Assembly: GCA_015056565.1 (NCBI GenBank)
Contig: SVGB01000003.1
Location: 62,001-126,000, forward strand
DNA from: Butyrivibrio sp.
Lineage (GTDB): Bacteria > Bacillota > Clostridia > Lachnospirales > Lachnospiraceae
DNA: 64,000 nucleotides
Direction of reading: 5' to 3'
The notes below the pieces were generated by a model. That model had not been told where the DNA came from and did not search any database. It was given only the letters and a program-made list of their open reading frames with translations. Of this stretch, positions 1 through 9,383 are shown piece by piece (position 1 is the stretch's first letter; the number at the start of each line of letters is the position of its first letter). Both the position numbers and the translations under genes were made by a program.

Positions 1-1551
1 CACAAGGCCTTCAATTGCTTCCTTCTGATGATCCTCATCAGCTACATAAAGTATGACCTTACTTGCATTTACGATCTCCGGATCAGTAATGGTCTGAAGG
101 TTAGACTCATCCATGTAGTAAACCTTGTCATACTCAAGTATCTCATCTGTAAGCCTCCAGACATTGTGTGGTGTTTGTGGGTTAAACATCACCACCGCAA
201 CTTCCCCGGAGTTTTCCCTGGCGTACTCTGTCTTTTCTGCATCCTCAGGGTACAGGAACAGCACATTTTTGTCAGCTACATGCCCCTTTAGGATAAGAGC
301 CAGGAGGATTGCTGCAAACACGTAGACAAGAGCTCTGTTTTTGAAATTCTCAAGGACATAGAACGCGTCCATAAATATCAGCAGTATCAGAAGACTGTAC
401 ACAGGCATCTCATAGCGGTTTGATGCACTTCCTACTAAAAGAGCTGTCTTTGATGCCATGAAAAAGTATCCAAAACTTGCGACAGCCAGGGCTGTGATCT
501 CTGGTCCGTGACCGGTATTAATCTTCTTTTCTTTCTTAAGCGGAATCTCCACAAAGGGATTTTTCTTTTTCCCTGCAAGCTTTAGCATGGTTCCAATAAG
601 GATAATGAGAAGTATTATAACCAGGCCCCCTGCAAATACGAAAGTGTTCAACAGACCTGTAAAAAATGAAAGCCTGAGTCCTGTGTTCTGAATGTCAAAA
701 AAGCTGCCGCTGGCGCCGCTTCCTCTGTACCCTCCAAAGAGATGGCTAAGACAGGCCGGGTAAGTGGCAATGCAAAGCATCAGAGATACTGCGCAGCTTG
801 CCACATAGATGATCGCATTTTTGATGTCTTTTTTCACAAAAGCTATTATCCAGGCTGTGGCAATTCCTATAAACACAAAGAAGAAAATGTAAAAATACTG
901 GATCAAAAATCCTATGTACGAAGCTATCATTATGGGAAGCAGCAGTCTTACAAAGTACTTTCTAATGTCAGATGAGCATTTATCATATTCCTGGATCAGC
1001 CTTATGTGAAGATAGGCGCAGACAAGCACCAGAGCCCCAAGCCATGCATACATCCTGACAAAGATGTTGGCAGAAACCGTCTGGGGATTGAGGCCGTAAA
1101 ACAAAAGTGTCAGTATCTCAACCAATGGCGAGACTTGAAGCCGTTCCATTACCAGTGTCAGGAATACAAAGCTTATTGCAAAGGCAAGCAGGTTAGTTAT
1201 GATCCCGGTCCACTTGGTAAACACTCCAGGGACGAAGGAACACAGTGTGTGGAAGATAAAATAGTAAAACGGAGGGTGTACGTCCCAGGACTGAACCAGC
1301 TTAACCAGCCCATAGTTAAAACCCTCACCCTTTTTCACAGCGAATTCATCAAGGATCGTCTGCTTATCCTGCCACTGTCTGTCAGGCTGGTAGAGGCCAA
1401 GGCTTCTGTTGCTTGAAAAGTAGGTGTAGTACTCATCCTCATGGAACCCCTGCTTCTGAAAGCCGTAGAAGATGCTAAGAGCCAAAGACGCCAAAAAAAT
1501 AAGGCAGAATATGTATTTTTTAATATGCTTATAATCCTTTGATCCTGGCAT
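1..1551 (-). CDS. GT-C superfamily (GT39/ArnT-like) membrane glycosyltransferase, 3' end beyond window
   Basis: Reading from the ATG at 1551 the frame stays open for 517 codons to the window edge, so the C-terminus is missing. The protein starts with a membrane segment (about residues 10-31), followed by HEDE (37-40) and HPPFYY (92-97), an acidic pair and His-Pro motif in the first outer loop that are typical of polyprenyl-phosphate-sugar dependent GT-C enzymes. About ten further hydrophobic stretches follow, then a more polar, probably extracytoplasmic tail from about residue 440. It overlaps the upstream GT2 gene by 23 bases, so the two are translationally coupled. Likely role: transfer of a sugar from a lipid carrier to a surface glycan; donor and acceptor cannot be read from sequence. 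Confidence 0.8.
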   Translation of the reverse strand, partial: MPGSKDYKHIKKYIFCLIFLASLALSIFYGFQKQGFHEDEYYTYFSSNRSLGLYQPDRQWQDKQTILDEFAVKKGEGFNYGLVKLVQSWDVHPPFYYFIFHTLCSFVPGVFTKWTGIITNLLAFAISFVFLTLVMERLQVSPLVEILTLLFYGLNPQTVSANIFVRMYAWLGALVLVCAYLHIRLIQEYDKCSSDIRKYFVRLLLPIMIASYIGFLIQYFYIFFFVFIGIATAWIIAFVKKDIKNAIIYVASCAVSLMLCIATYPACLSHLFGGYRGSGASGSFFDIQNTGLRLSFFTGLLNTFVFAGGLVIILLIILIGTMLKLAGKKKNPFVEIPLKKEKKINTGHGPEITALAVASFGYFFMASKTALLVGSASNRYEMPVYSLLILLIFMDAFYVLENFKNRALVYVFAAILLALILKGHVADKNVLFLYPEDAEKTEYARENSGEVAVVMFNPQTPHNVWRLTDEILEYDKVYYMDESNLQTITDPEIVNASKVILYVADEDHQKEAIEGLV

Positions 1552-2536
1552 GACTCTTCCTGACAAATCCCGGGGCAACTGACAATATCATAAGATAAGC
1601 CTTTTGTTTTCCTGAAAGATAATGGTTCCTCAGGATCTTACCCCTATTTTTTCTGATATTTTTAACAACCTCTCTGTAAAAGAGATTGTCGCTTTTCATT
1701 TTAGAAGTAGGGATGTGCAAAAGATAATCCAGCCTTTGCACAAAACCAAATCTCTCCGCAGCTTCTGTAAGGTCCGGAGCATTTCTTTTTACAAGCTCCA
1801 GAGCCACATCTGAATTTCTCACTATGTCTGTAAATACAGATGGGAAATAGTCCTTATCCTCTTTTTTCTTCCTGGAGTTGCTTCCTGTCCTGTAAAACAC
1901 GTGGTAGCACTGCTCTGGAAGGATCACCAGTTTGTTCACCTTCATGAGCATATGTATCATCAGGTAGAAATCCTCGTTGAGCTCTCCCTCCGGGAACTTC
2001 AGGCTCTCAGAGAAAAGACTCCTTTTTGTAAGTTTGGTGCAAAAAGAAGCATCTCCAGTGTGCATCAAAAGAGTTCTAAGATGCTCATTTGGCGTTATCA
2101 CAGTTTCTTTTGCCGGCGGGATCACCACATCAGGGAGCCGCTCTCCATCCTCAGAGATCTCATCCCTTGATATCTGTACCATATCTGCATCATTGCGGAT
2201 AGCTGCATCCATTAAAAGGCTGTACATCTTGGATGAAATATAGTCGTCGCTGTCCACAAACCCGACGTACTCACCGGTAGCTACGGAAAGTCCTGCATTT
2301 CTTGCGCTGCTGGAACCCCCATTTGCCTTGTGGATCACCTGTACATTCTCATATTCAGATGATAGTCCATCTGCCACAGCGGCCGTACCATCTGTTGAGC
2401 CGTCATCTACTACTATTATCTGCAAAAGAGATCCGGGATAATCCTGAGATGCAACTGAACGCACACATTTTTCCAGAAGATCTTCTATGTTGTAAGCAGG
2501 GATGATAACCGATATTGTCTTATTTTGATCAGTCAT
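1529..2536 (-). CDS. GT2 family glycosyltransferase
   Basis: A 335-residue GT-A fold enzyme. ISVIIPAYN near residues 8-16, DDGSTDG (44-50) and the metal-binding DSDD (95-98) are the family hallmarks; cytoplasmic, nucleotide-sugar dependent. I place the start at 2536 because GGAGGAG lies five bases upstream; the frame stays open upstream but without a ribosome site. The start overlaps the stop of the preceding membrane protein by 8 bases, and its own 3' end overlaps the next gene. Sugar specificity is unknown; the operon context indicates a cell-surface polysaccharide or glycolipid. Confidence 0.85.
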   Translation of the reverse strand: MTDQNKTISVIIPAYNIEDLLEKCVRSVASQDYPGSLLQIIVVDDGSTDGTAAVADGLSSEYENVQVIHKANGGSSSARNAGLSVATGEYVGFVDSDDYISSKMYSLLMDAAIRNDADMVQISRDEISEDGERLPDVVIPPAKETVITPNEHLRTLLMHTGDASFCTKLTKRSLFSESLKFPEGELNEDFYLMIHMLMKVNKLVILPEQCYHVFYRTGSNSRKKKEDKDYFPSVFTDIVRNSDVALELVKRNAPDLTEAAERFGFVQRLDYLLHIPTSKMKSDNLFYREVVKNIRKNRGKILRNHYLSGKQKAYLMILSVAPGFVRKSHARIKGL

Positions 2537-3746
2537 TTTTCTCCTCCGCTCTCTTAATCTGCATATAAAGGTCATAGCCAATGATCAGGATTATGACCAG
2601 ATTGATAAAAGAAAGAGGCCACAGGGCTGTCACTGTTGAGCCATACAAAAACCTTGAATATGTAATAACCGAAACAGCCTGGACCACAGCACATATCCCC
2701 ATCCTTTTATAAGAGGTTATGCCATAGGCCACCAAAAGCAGCTCTGCAATGTATCCGTATCTCTCATGCATCACAGGAAGTGCATAGAGGCACAAAAGCA
2801 CTGTAAATACCGCCAGAGTGACCATATATATATAACTGCCATCAAAGGCCTTATCTCGAAGATAGTAAGCCAGCGTTCCCAAAATAAGTATGCAGCACAC
2901 AGTCCCACAGGATATCAGCATAAGTCTCGCCTCCCTGGAAAGGCCTTCAGAAACGAAACTGTATATATTGGGATAGTTCATACTGAGCCTTGAATAGGTT
3001 GTAATCTGTTTAAAATATATGGACACAAGTTCAGCAAACTGTCTTCCTGCCACCAGCGCAGGTATAAGCGTGATCAGGAATACTACGGGGAAAAGAAAAA
3101 TATATCGTATTTTAACTTTTCCCTTTAACCACATGATTATGGCAAATGGAATGATAAATATCGCCTGTTGTTTAAAACTGTAGGCTATAGCAAGATAAAT
3201 AAAAAATCTTGCGTTATTTCCTTTCATCAGGTGGTATACAGCAAGGAGAACGAAAGCTGTGTACACCGAATCGCACTGCGCCCAGGCTCCGCTGTTTAAT
3301 ACGCAGGTGGGAAGGAACATTACAGCTCCAAAGGCCATTAGGGATTTCTTTACGCTTCCATCCGTAACAAGGTAGGCTATTCGCAGTATCGATACTGCAC
3401 ATATCATGTCAAAGATCACAGAGACTGTCTTTAACAGGTGCAGGTCATTTCCGCCAATATAGTGAAGAAGCACAATTATGTACTGGTACATGCAGCCATA
3501 ATTGATGGTGCTCTTATCAGAAATTCCCGGGGTTATGGACAGATAAGGAAATCCTCCTGCTGCATGGCACTCATTCATCCAGGTAGAAAGAAAAAATGAG
3601 TAGTCTCCGGATTCAAAGTCAAAAAGTGAAAGCCTGACTGCTATGCCAAGGCCAAACATCACGGCACCAAAAAACAGGTCAAGCATCCGAAGCTTCACAC
3701 CAAGTACCGATATTTCAGTGTCAAAATAATCATCAATAGTCCGCAT
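2529..3746 (-). CDS. Gpi18-like (GT-C) mannosyltransferase-type membrane protein
   Basis: 405 residues with about ten membrane segments and no soluble domain. The first loop contains FESGDYSFFLSTW and later GGFPYL, with an acidic residue after the first membrane helix as in GT-C enzymes of the Gpi18/COG5542 kind that use polyprenyl-phosphate sugars. The start at 3746 directly follows the stop of the GT4 gene (one base between TAA and ATG). Assignment to the GT-C fold is by overall pattern, so family level only; it could also be a membrane protein for glycan export. Confidence 0.65.
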   Translation of the reverse strand: MRTIDDYFDTEISVLGVKLRMLDLFFGAVMFGLGIAVRLSLFDFESGDYSFFLSTWMNECHAAGGFPYLSITPGISDKSTINYGCMYQYIIVLLHYIGGNDLHLLKTVSVIFDMICAVSILRIAYLVTDGSVKKSLMAFGAVMFLPTCVLNSGAWAQCDSVYTAFVLLAVYHLMKGNNARFFIYLAIAYSFKQQAIFIIPFAIIMWLKGKVKIRYIFLFPVVFLITLIPALVAGRQFAELVSIYFKQITTYSRLSMNYPNIYSFVSEGLSREARLMLISCGTVCCILILGTLAYYLRDKAFDGSYIYMVTLAVFTVLLCLYALPVMHERYGYIAELLLVAYGITSYKRMGICAVVQAVSVITYSRFLYGSTVTALWPLSFINLVIILIIGYDLYMQIKRAEEKND

Positions 3747-3747
3747 C

Positions 3748-4941
3748 TTACTCCAGATGATTCTTCTCCTTGAGGGTCCTTAAAAAGCCCGGCGCTTTTA
3801 GCACCTCAGCCCTGCTCATTGGACCATCCAGTGAAGGAGATGGATTTCCATTATCATAGTATTCTTTGCAGAATCTGATCAGCTCAGTTGCTGCATTTTT
3901 AGCATTCCATTTGTTATTTATAGTCTCCCTGGCGCTCCTGCCAAGGCTTTCTATCATATCTTTATCCTGCAAGAGCCCGGTAGTCTTTTCCAGGAACTCT
4001 TTCAGGCTTCCATCACGGTAGGTAAGACCGTTTACATGATCCCTGATAAGGAACGGTACTGCTCCAGCCTCTTTGGAAGCTACCACAGCGCATCCACACT
4101 GCATTGCTTCATTGACCACAGCTCCCCATCCTTCAAGGTAGTTGCTGGTAAATAGAAACACGTGACTCTCTGCCATTGCCTCATGGACTTCTTCAGGTTT
4201 CATCATGCCCTTAAGAGTGACTTCACCTGAGAGTTCAAGAGAATCTACTCTTTTTTCAAGCTCCTGTTTCATTGGTCCGTCGCCAATAATATCAAGGCTA
4301 TAGTTCACTCCTTTATCCTTGAGAGCTTTTGCTGCCTCTATGGCATATTCCGGATGCTTAAGATCTATGAGCCTTCCGGCCCAGAGGATCTTTATCCTAT
4401 CTGTCTGTGAAAGCTCATCCTTTTTAACTTTGCAAGCCACAAAAGGGAAATACCCCCACTTAAGGCGCTTGTCAGGATAGCTCTTTATAAGCTCAAAATC
4501 TGAAGCCACATAGGCTCCGGTACATAGCAGGTACACAGGCTTATCCCTGTAAACAAAGTGCTGATGATATTTCTTTATAAGCCCCTTGGGACTTATGAAC
4601 TTCCACTGACCTTCTCTGTACAGCCTCTCACTTACTCTGAAGGACAGCTTTCCAGAGGACAGTCTCTTTTTCTCAAGCTCCTCCGTCTCACCTTCTGTCC
4701 AGCCAAAGAGTACCACATCGCTATCAAGTATCAGCTGCTGCGCCCTTTCTTTTTCTTCGTAGTATAAAACCACAAAATCCAGGGACTTCTCATCAACTGC
4801 CCATCCCATGCTTACTCTTTTTTCTTCCATTGGCATGGTCTGGATAAAATGAAAGTCTATATCTGCCCCAACTTCAAGCATAGCCTTGCAAAAGGGAAGC
4901 TGATGGTGATTTATGTAGTTGGACACAAAGGTTATCTGCAT
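3748..4941 (-). CDS. GT4 family glycosyltransferase
   Basis: About 397 residues of GT-B fold. ITFVSNYINHHQLPF opens the N-terminal Rossmann domain; the C-terminal domain has ILWAGRLIDLKHPEYAIEAAK, DIIGDGPMKQEL and the donor-site region FTSNYLEGWGAVVNEAMQCGCAVV, in which the EGWG..NEAM glutamates match the E-x7-E motif of retaining GT4 enzymes. I prefer the third-codon ATG at 4941, since GGAG lies seven bases before it and abuts the first ATG at 4947. It sits in an unbroken run of glycosyltransferase genes with spacings below 20 bases. Confidence 0.85.
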   Translation of the reverse strand: MQITFVSNYINHHQLPFCKAMLEVGADIDFHFIQTMPMEEKRVSMGWAVDEKSLDFVVLYYEEKERAQQLILDSDVVLFGWTEGETEELEKKRLSSGKLSFRVSERLYREGQWKFISPKGLIKKYHQHFVYRDKPVYLLCTGAYVASDFELIKSYPDKRLKWGYFPFVACKVKKDELSQTDRIKILWAGRLIDLKHPEYAIEAAKALKDKGVNYSLDIIGDGPMKQELEKRVDSLELSGEVTLKGMMKPEEVHEAMAESHVFLFTSNYLEGWGAVVNEAMQCGCAVVASKEAGAVPFLIRDHVNGLTYRDGSLKEFLEKTTGLLQDKDMIESLGRSARETINNKWNAKNAATELIRFCKEYYDNGNPSPSLDGPMSRAEVLKAPGFLRTLKEKNHLE

Positions 4942-4953
4942 GCCCATGCTCCA

Positions 4954-6237
4954 TTACTCTTTTATGATCTCGTTGTATATTTCCAAAAGTCTTTTATAGT
5001 TGGTGTCCGGGTTGTGGGTTATCCTGGCGTGGCTGCTGGAGTTGTCCCCATAAACAGCTGCTATCACAGGCTCATCCCAGATCTGGAGGATCTTATCTGC
5101 AAGGTCCTTAGGATCCCCCTTTTCAAACAGCAGTCCGTCTTTATTTTCATTTAGCATGCTGGGGATTCCACCAGTTCTTGATGCAACTACTGGAACTCCA
5201 AGAAGCATGGCTTCTCCAAGGGAATTGGGGGAGTTCTCTACTACTGAAGGGCAGACAAATACGCTGCTCTTTAAGAACTGCTCCTTCATGGCCTGTTCAT
5301 CCAGAATTCCCAGCATTGTCACTTTCTTCTTTAATTTGTTCTTGCCTATAAGGCTCTTTATATACTTGCCATAGGCGCTTGCCCTTAGGAAATATGGGTA
5401 TTTGCTCTTACCCTTTCCAATGATATTGTTGCCTGCCACATACAGATGCGCGTCAGGATATTTTTCCAAAAGGCTTGGCATAGCCTGCAGCATAAAATGA
5501 AATCCCTTAAGAGGATAATCTCCCTGGGATAAAAAGATGCTGTGGGGCTCTGCTTTTTTCTCGCTCCACTTGCCCATGTAAAAGCAGGGGCGCATGGTCT
5601 CATTCATTTCAAAATATCTGGCTTCGGGGTTTATTGCAGAAGTTTCCTTCTTATCGAAAGCTGTACGACCAGTGATATTGCCGGTCAGCATGATGGACTC
5701 TCTCTCATACTCAGCCCTTATCTTGAACTTCTCCTGCTGCTGCTTTAAGGAATCCTCCTTAAGCCTGTCCCTGAAGGTACTTGAAGCCTGAACTTCTTCA
5801 GGAATGCCTGCCATATACTCACTGGCAATGGCTCCACATACTCCCTGTATGCCAAGGAGCACCCTTTCAGGCCTTCCAAAGGCTCTTATTACTGCCAGTG
5901 TGTGAGGAAACTCTGTTCCAAAAATATGGACAATATCAGGCTTGAAATCATCGAGGATCACATGGAATCTGTTTTCCACAGTTCCGTCATACACCTCAGG
6001 ATGATCAAGGTTTTCCCTGAAACCATAGTATGTGATCCCATCTATGACCTGGCTGGAGGTGGAAATGGGACCATCTGCAGGGAAGCAGATTCCAAGTTCT
6101 ATAGACTCATCACCCTTTTTCCCTTCAGCTATTCTGTTAAGACATCCTGACAGCCATCCTTCCCTACTGGAGTAAGACATATTGTGGGCAATGGCATAAG
6201 CCGGAAGCATGATATTACATACCCAAAGAACTCTCAA
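4954..6237 (-). CDS. GT4 family glycosyltransferase (TTG start)
   Basis: 427-residue GT-B enzyme. N-terminal domain MRVLWVCNIMLP; the C-terminal donor domain shows FLSQGDYPLKGFHFMLQAMP, LYVAGNN, VTMLGILDEQAMKEQF and SVFVCPSVVENSPNSLGEAMLLGVPVVAS, the E-x7-E type pattern of family 4. The reading frame begins at a TTG codon preceded by GAGGGGT about ten bases upstream; no ATG precedes the conserved first strand. It is separated from the next GT4 gene by a few bases. Acceptor and sugar are not evident. Confidence 0.83.
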   Translation of the reverse strand: MRVLWVCNIMLPAYAIAHNMSYSSREGWLSGCLNRIAEGKKGDESIELGICFPADGPISTSSQVIDGITYYGFRENLDHPEVYDGTVENRFHVILDDFKPDIVHIFGTEFPHTLAVIRAFGRPERVLLGIQGVCGAIASEYMAGIPEEVQASSTFRDRLKEDSLKQQQEKFKIRAEYERESIMLTGNITGRTAFDKKETSAINPEARYFEMNETMRPCFYMGKWSEKKAEPHSIFLSQGDYPLKGFHFMLQAMPSLLEKYPDAHLYVAGNNIIGKGKSKYPYFLRASAYGKYIKSLIGKNKLKKKVTMLGILDEQAMKEQFLKSSVFVCPSVVENSPNSLGEAMLLGVPVVASRTGGIPSMLNENKDGLLFEKGDPKDLADKILQIWDEPVIAAVYGDNSSSHARITHNPDTNYKRLLEIYNEIIKE

Positions 6238-6254
6238 TTTAAGCTACCCCTCGC

Positions 6255-7130
6255 TTAGCGTTTTCTCTTTAAAAGATATATCAGCTCTTTTACTGAATTA
6301 TAAAGTCCTGCTGTAAGTCTGTTAGAAGAAAGAGCTGTCCTTAGTTTTGAAAGTGTCAGCACCCGCAAAATATCATATTTGCGGATCTGGGCGCTGGTGA
6401 GATACATCTGGATTATCTCCCTGCGCTCCGTTTCTGAAAGCTTAAGGTTCTTAGCCGAGTAACCGCCTCCCTCATAGTCAGCGATAATGACTGGCATGTA
6501 GACTGTTTCAGCCTTCTCCCTGTAGTAACACCGAAGGAACTGCTCATAGTCAGCTCTGACCTTGTACTTAAGGTCAAAGGGATTTCTGTATACAAGCCTC
6601 TCATCGTAGAAGCACGCCTGATGAGATGGCACATTTCTGTAGCAGGCATGATCATCGATCCTGGGATTTGAAGCAACCCTTGCCCCTGCAGACCTGTCAT
6701 AAATATCGCCGTAAAAAATAGCAGGAAGGGTGGTTCCTTCCTTAAGGTTCCGGTCAAGGATAAGCTTGTGTACATCCCTTAACACGTTCTCGTTCTTGAA
6801 ATAGTCGCCGCAGTTTAAAAAGAACACATATGAAGGGTTCTCTCCGGCCTTCACCTTGCCCTCAAGATGCGCGGCTGCGATGTTCATGGCGTGGTAGATA
6901 CCATTGTCGCAGCTCTCAAGAAGAGTTATCCTGCTGTCTTCATCCGAGTCGATACTCCCAACCTGATATGCCTTTTTAAGCTTCTCGATCGAGCCGTCAG
7001 TGGACATTCCGTCCTTAACAAGTATCTTGTAGTCGGTGTAGGTCTGCCTTACAACACTCTCCACTGTCTTAAGGAGCTTATCTCCAGCATTATATGAAAC
7101 TATAATGATCGTAAAAAAAGTCTTTTTCAT
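6255..7130 (-). CDS. GT2 family glycosyltransferase (WcaE-like)
   Basis: 291 residues, GT-A fold. FFTIIIVSYNAGDKLLKTVESVVRQTY, the VKDGMSTDGS segment in place of the usual DDGS/TDGT, and FLNCGDYF at the position of the DXD region resemble the colanic-acid WcaE branch of GT2. A single GDY replaces a full DXD, which is normal for that branch. The ATG overlaps the stop codon of the upstream gene (ATGA), indicating coupling. Cytoplasmic; substrate unknown. Confidence 0.8.
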   Translation of the reverse strand: MKKTFFTIIIVSYNAGDKLLKTVESVVRQTYTDYKILVKDGMSTDGSIEKLKKAYQVGSIDSDEDSRITLLESCDNGIYHAMNIAAAHLEGKVKAGENPSYVFFLNCGDYFKNENVLRDVHKLILDRNLKEGTTLPAIFYGDIYDRSAGARVASNPRIDDHACYRNVPSHQACFYDERLVYRNPFDLKYKVRADYEQFLRCYYREKAETVYMPVIIADYEGGGYSAKNLKLSETERREIIQMYLTSAQIRKYDILRVLTLSKLRTALSSNRLTAGLYNSVKELIYLLKRKR

Positions 7131-7951
7131 GAAATAGTACTCCCGTGCTTAACCCCTTCTATAAGGAGTCCCCAGCACTTAAGTAGTCCTTTTTCGCTAC
7201 ACATCTCTTTTCGATTTTTGAAAAGAAACCTAAAGCCAAATATCACTGCCATTTTGCCATACAGGAAGTGATAAAGAACTCCCCTGTCAAAAAAGAACTT
7301 GTCAGTGTACCCCTTAAACCAGGTGGACTGACCCTTTTTCTCTTTTCCAATGGCTACTGTGGTCCTGTAGATATTAAGCCCCGCCTTAAGGCAGTCATGT
7401 AAAAACAGCGAATCCTCGCCGTTCATGTATGGTGCTCCGCCTCCAAAAAGGAGAGAATACTTTACGCCGCTTCTGATCAGCTTGTCCCTTCTTGCGCAGA
7501 TGGCATAAGCAGGATATCTGCCGTAGTTCTTCCAGGTTACCCTGGCGAAATCCTCATTCCAGTAGGTCTCCCTGCCCTCCTGTGCCTTGACATTAAAAAG
7601 GAGCATGTCAGCCTCTGGATGTGCATCAAACTCGGCGACAACCCTTGATACATACCCATCGTCATAGACAATATCATCATCGCCAAACTGAATAAGCTCG
7701 TGGTCAGAAGCTAAAAGCGCAGTGTTTCTGGATAATCCAACGCCCTTTTCTCTTCTATTAATGACCCTGGCTTCGTAATCCTTAAAAAGCTTGATACAGT
7801 CGTTGTCTGCGCCCTTTACAGCCTTTTCATCGTAGTCGCCTATGAGCTGGTTGACTATGACCGCATCGCAGCCGAGGTTCATGCTGCCTATAAGCTCTTC
7901 CGGGTCCTTATTTACTGCTGATATCAGTATCTGTAGTCTCTTTTGATCCAT
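7127..7951 (-). CDS. GT2-like glycosyltransferase
   Basis: About 274 residues. The first strand is weakly conserved (LQILISAVNKDPEEL), but GLSRNTALLASDHELIQFGDDDIVYDD carries the DDD metal site and the preceding SRN-A motif of family 2 enzymes. The frame is also open to an ATG at 7963; neither ATG has a strong ribosome site, and I take 7951 because LQILIS then begins close to the N-terminus. The coding region overlaps the end of the sugar transferase gene upstream by about 44 bases. Role within the polysaccharide operon is inferred from position. Confidence 0.75.
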   Translation of the reverse strand: MDQKRLQILISAVNKDPEELIGSMNLGCDAVIVNQLIGDYDEKAVKGADNDCIKLFKDYEARVINRREKGVGLSRNTALLASDHELIQFGDDDIVYDDGYVSRVVAEFDAHPEADMLLFNVKAQEGRETYWNEDFARVTWKNYGRYPAYAICARRDKLIRSGVKYSLLFGGGAPYMNGEDSLFLHDCLKAGLNIYRTTVAIGKEKKGQSTWFKGYTDKFFFDRGVLYHFLYGKMAVIFGFRFLFKNRKEMCSEKGLLKCWGLLIEGVKHGSTIS

Positions 7952-9368
7952 CGATCTTCCCATCTGTCTTTTTCTGTGCCGTGATCTGGTTTTCTTCTAC
8001 ACCCTCAGTGCTGTCAGGGGTGAAAAGAATCTTGACTGTAAGCAGCATCAGCTTGATATCAAGCCAGAAAGAATAGTTCTCAATATATGTAAGATCAAGT
8101 TTAAGCTTGTCGTAGGGAGTTGTGTTGTACTTGCCATAAACCTGGGCATATCCGGCAAGTCCCGCCTTAACCCTCATCCTGAAGGCAAACTCAGGCATCT
8201 CTTCAAGGTACTGCTCGATGATCTCAGGTCTCTCAGGCCTTGGACCAATAAATGACATATCTCCTGCCAGAATGTTAAAGAGCTGAGGAAGCTCATCTAT
8301 CCTGCAGGACCTTATGAACTTGCCAATTGGTGTTATCCTGTCGTCGTTTTTGGCTGCCAGCCTTGCAACGCCATCCTTCTCAGCATCCTCTCTCATGCTT
8401 CTGAACTTCATGATCTTGAACTGCTTTAAGTCTCTTGTGCATCTTACCTGCTTGTATAGGACAGATCCTCCGTCATAAGCCTTGATGGCAATGGCAGTTA
8501 CCAGCATGATCGGAGATGTGAGTATTATCAGTAAAAGAGACAGCACTATATCAAGAAGTCTCTTCACCGCCCTCTGTTCAATCTTGATGGAATATCCTCT
8601 AAGAAGAAGGACCGGTGTATCGAAGAGATGAAGCTGCGAGGAGCCCTTAAGCAAAACATCTGTTATTTTGGGCATAACATAAACTCTTATGTTGTGTCCA
8701 TAGCAGAACTTCACAAGTCCGTTCCTGAACTGGCTTGGCACGTCCCATACTACTACGCCGTCATATTTGCCAAGGCATTCCTTGTAGATCTCATCAATGC
8801 CCTCGGAGATGTTCATCTTTTTTGCAATGTGATACTTATCTTTTCTGGTGTTGAACTTGCGCTCAATATCATCTACAGGATACCTTCCGCTGATAAGAAG
8901 AAGCTCTCTTGGTGGGAAGGTTTTCATATAGATACCATTTGTTATGTATGCCCATACAAAGGCTATTGCCAGCTGGAGCAGGAAAATGATCCCCATTGGG
9001 CTTACCTTTACCAGCCAGTTGTTTAAAAGAGCTATCTGGAAATAGCTTATGAAATTGGCCATGAAAAGAGCAAATATCTGGGAAAAGAACACATCCATAG
9101 GACGCAGATATCCAATCTTCAGACCACCATAGGTATTTGAAAAGAACAAAAGAAGGATAAAGTAGATAGCCAGGATAAGCAGATGTCCACGGAAATAGAG
9201 CTTAAGTCCATTACCAAGAGCATATCCGTCACGGCTCACACGGGGGCTCGACACCACCGGATAATACACATTAAACCAAAACCAGGCATATACAGCAGTC
9301 TGCATGCAAAGACCAATAAAGCCCAGAAGCAGTACCATTACCCTCTTTTTTGATTCTCTTTTTTTCAT
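7908..9368 (-). CDS. exopolysaccharide polyprenyl glycosylphosphotransferase (priming sugar transferase)
   Basis: 486 residues. Four N-terminal membrane helices, a central nucleotide-binding-like domain (about 150-250), one more helix (KRLLDIVLSLLLIILTSPIML) and the bacterial sugar transferase domain (PF02397) with FKIMKFRSM, RIDELPQLFNILAGDMSFIGPRPERPE and GLAGYAQVYGKY. This class moves a sugar-1-phosphate from a UDP-sugar to undecaprenyl phosphate, the first step of repeat-unit assembly on the inner membrane face. A GGGAG ribosome site precedes the ATG. Its place in the cluster makes it the likely initiator of the polymer built by the surrounding glycosyltransferases. Confidence 0.92.
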   Translation of the reverse strand: MKKRESKKRVMVLLLGFIGLCMQTAVYAWFWFNVYYPVVSSPRVSRDGYALGNGLKLYFRGHLLILAIYFILLLFFSNTYGGLKIGYLRPMDVFFSQIFALFMANFISYFQIALLNNWLVKVSPMGIIFLLQLAIAFVWAYITNGIYMKTFPPRELLLISGRYPVDDIERKFNTRKDKYHIAKKMNISEGIDEIYKECLGKYDGVVVWDVPSQFRNGLVKFCYGHNIRVYVMPKITDVLLKGSSQLHLFDTPVLLLRGYSIKIEQRAVKRLLDIVLSLLLIILTSPIMLVTAIAIKAYDGGSVLYKQVRCTRDLKQFKIMKFRSMREDAEKDGVARLAAKNDDRITPIGKFIRSCRIDELPQLFNILAGDMSFIGPRPERPEIIEQYLEEMPEFAFRMRVKAGLAGYAQVYGKYNTTPYDKLKLDLTYIENYSFWLDIKLMLLTVKILFTPDSTEGVEENQITAQKKTDGKIDGSKETTDTDISSK

Positions 9369-9383
9369 ACACTCCCTTGGGGA

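Noticed and set aside
1006..1416. 136-codon open frame on the plus strand
   Set aside because: Antisense shadow of the GT-C gene, no ribosome site, composition unlike a protein.
2501..3720. ACCGATAT matches on the plus strand inside glycosyltransferase genes as SigD promoters
   Set aside because: Within coding sequence, no suitable -35 and no downstream plus-strand gene.
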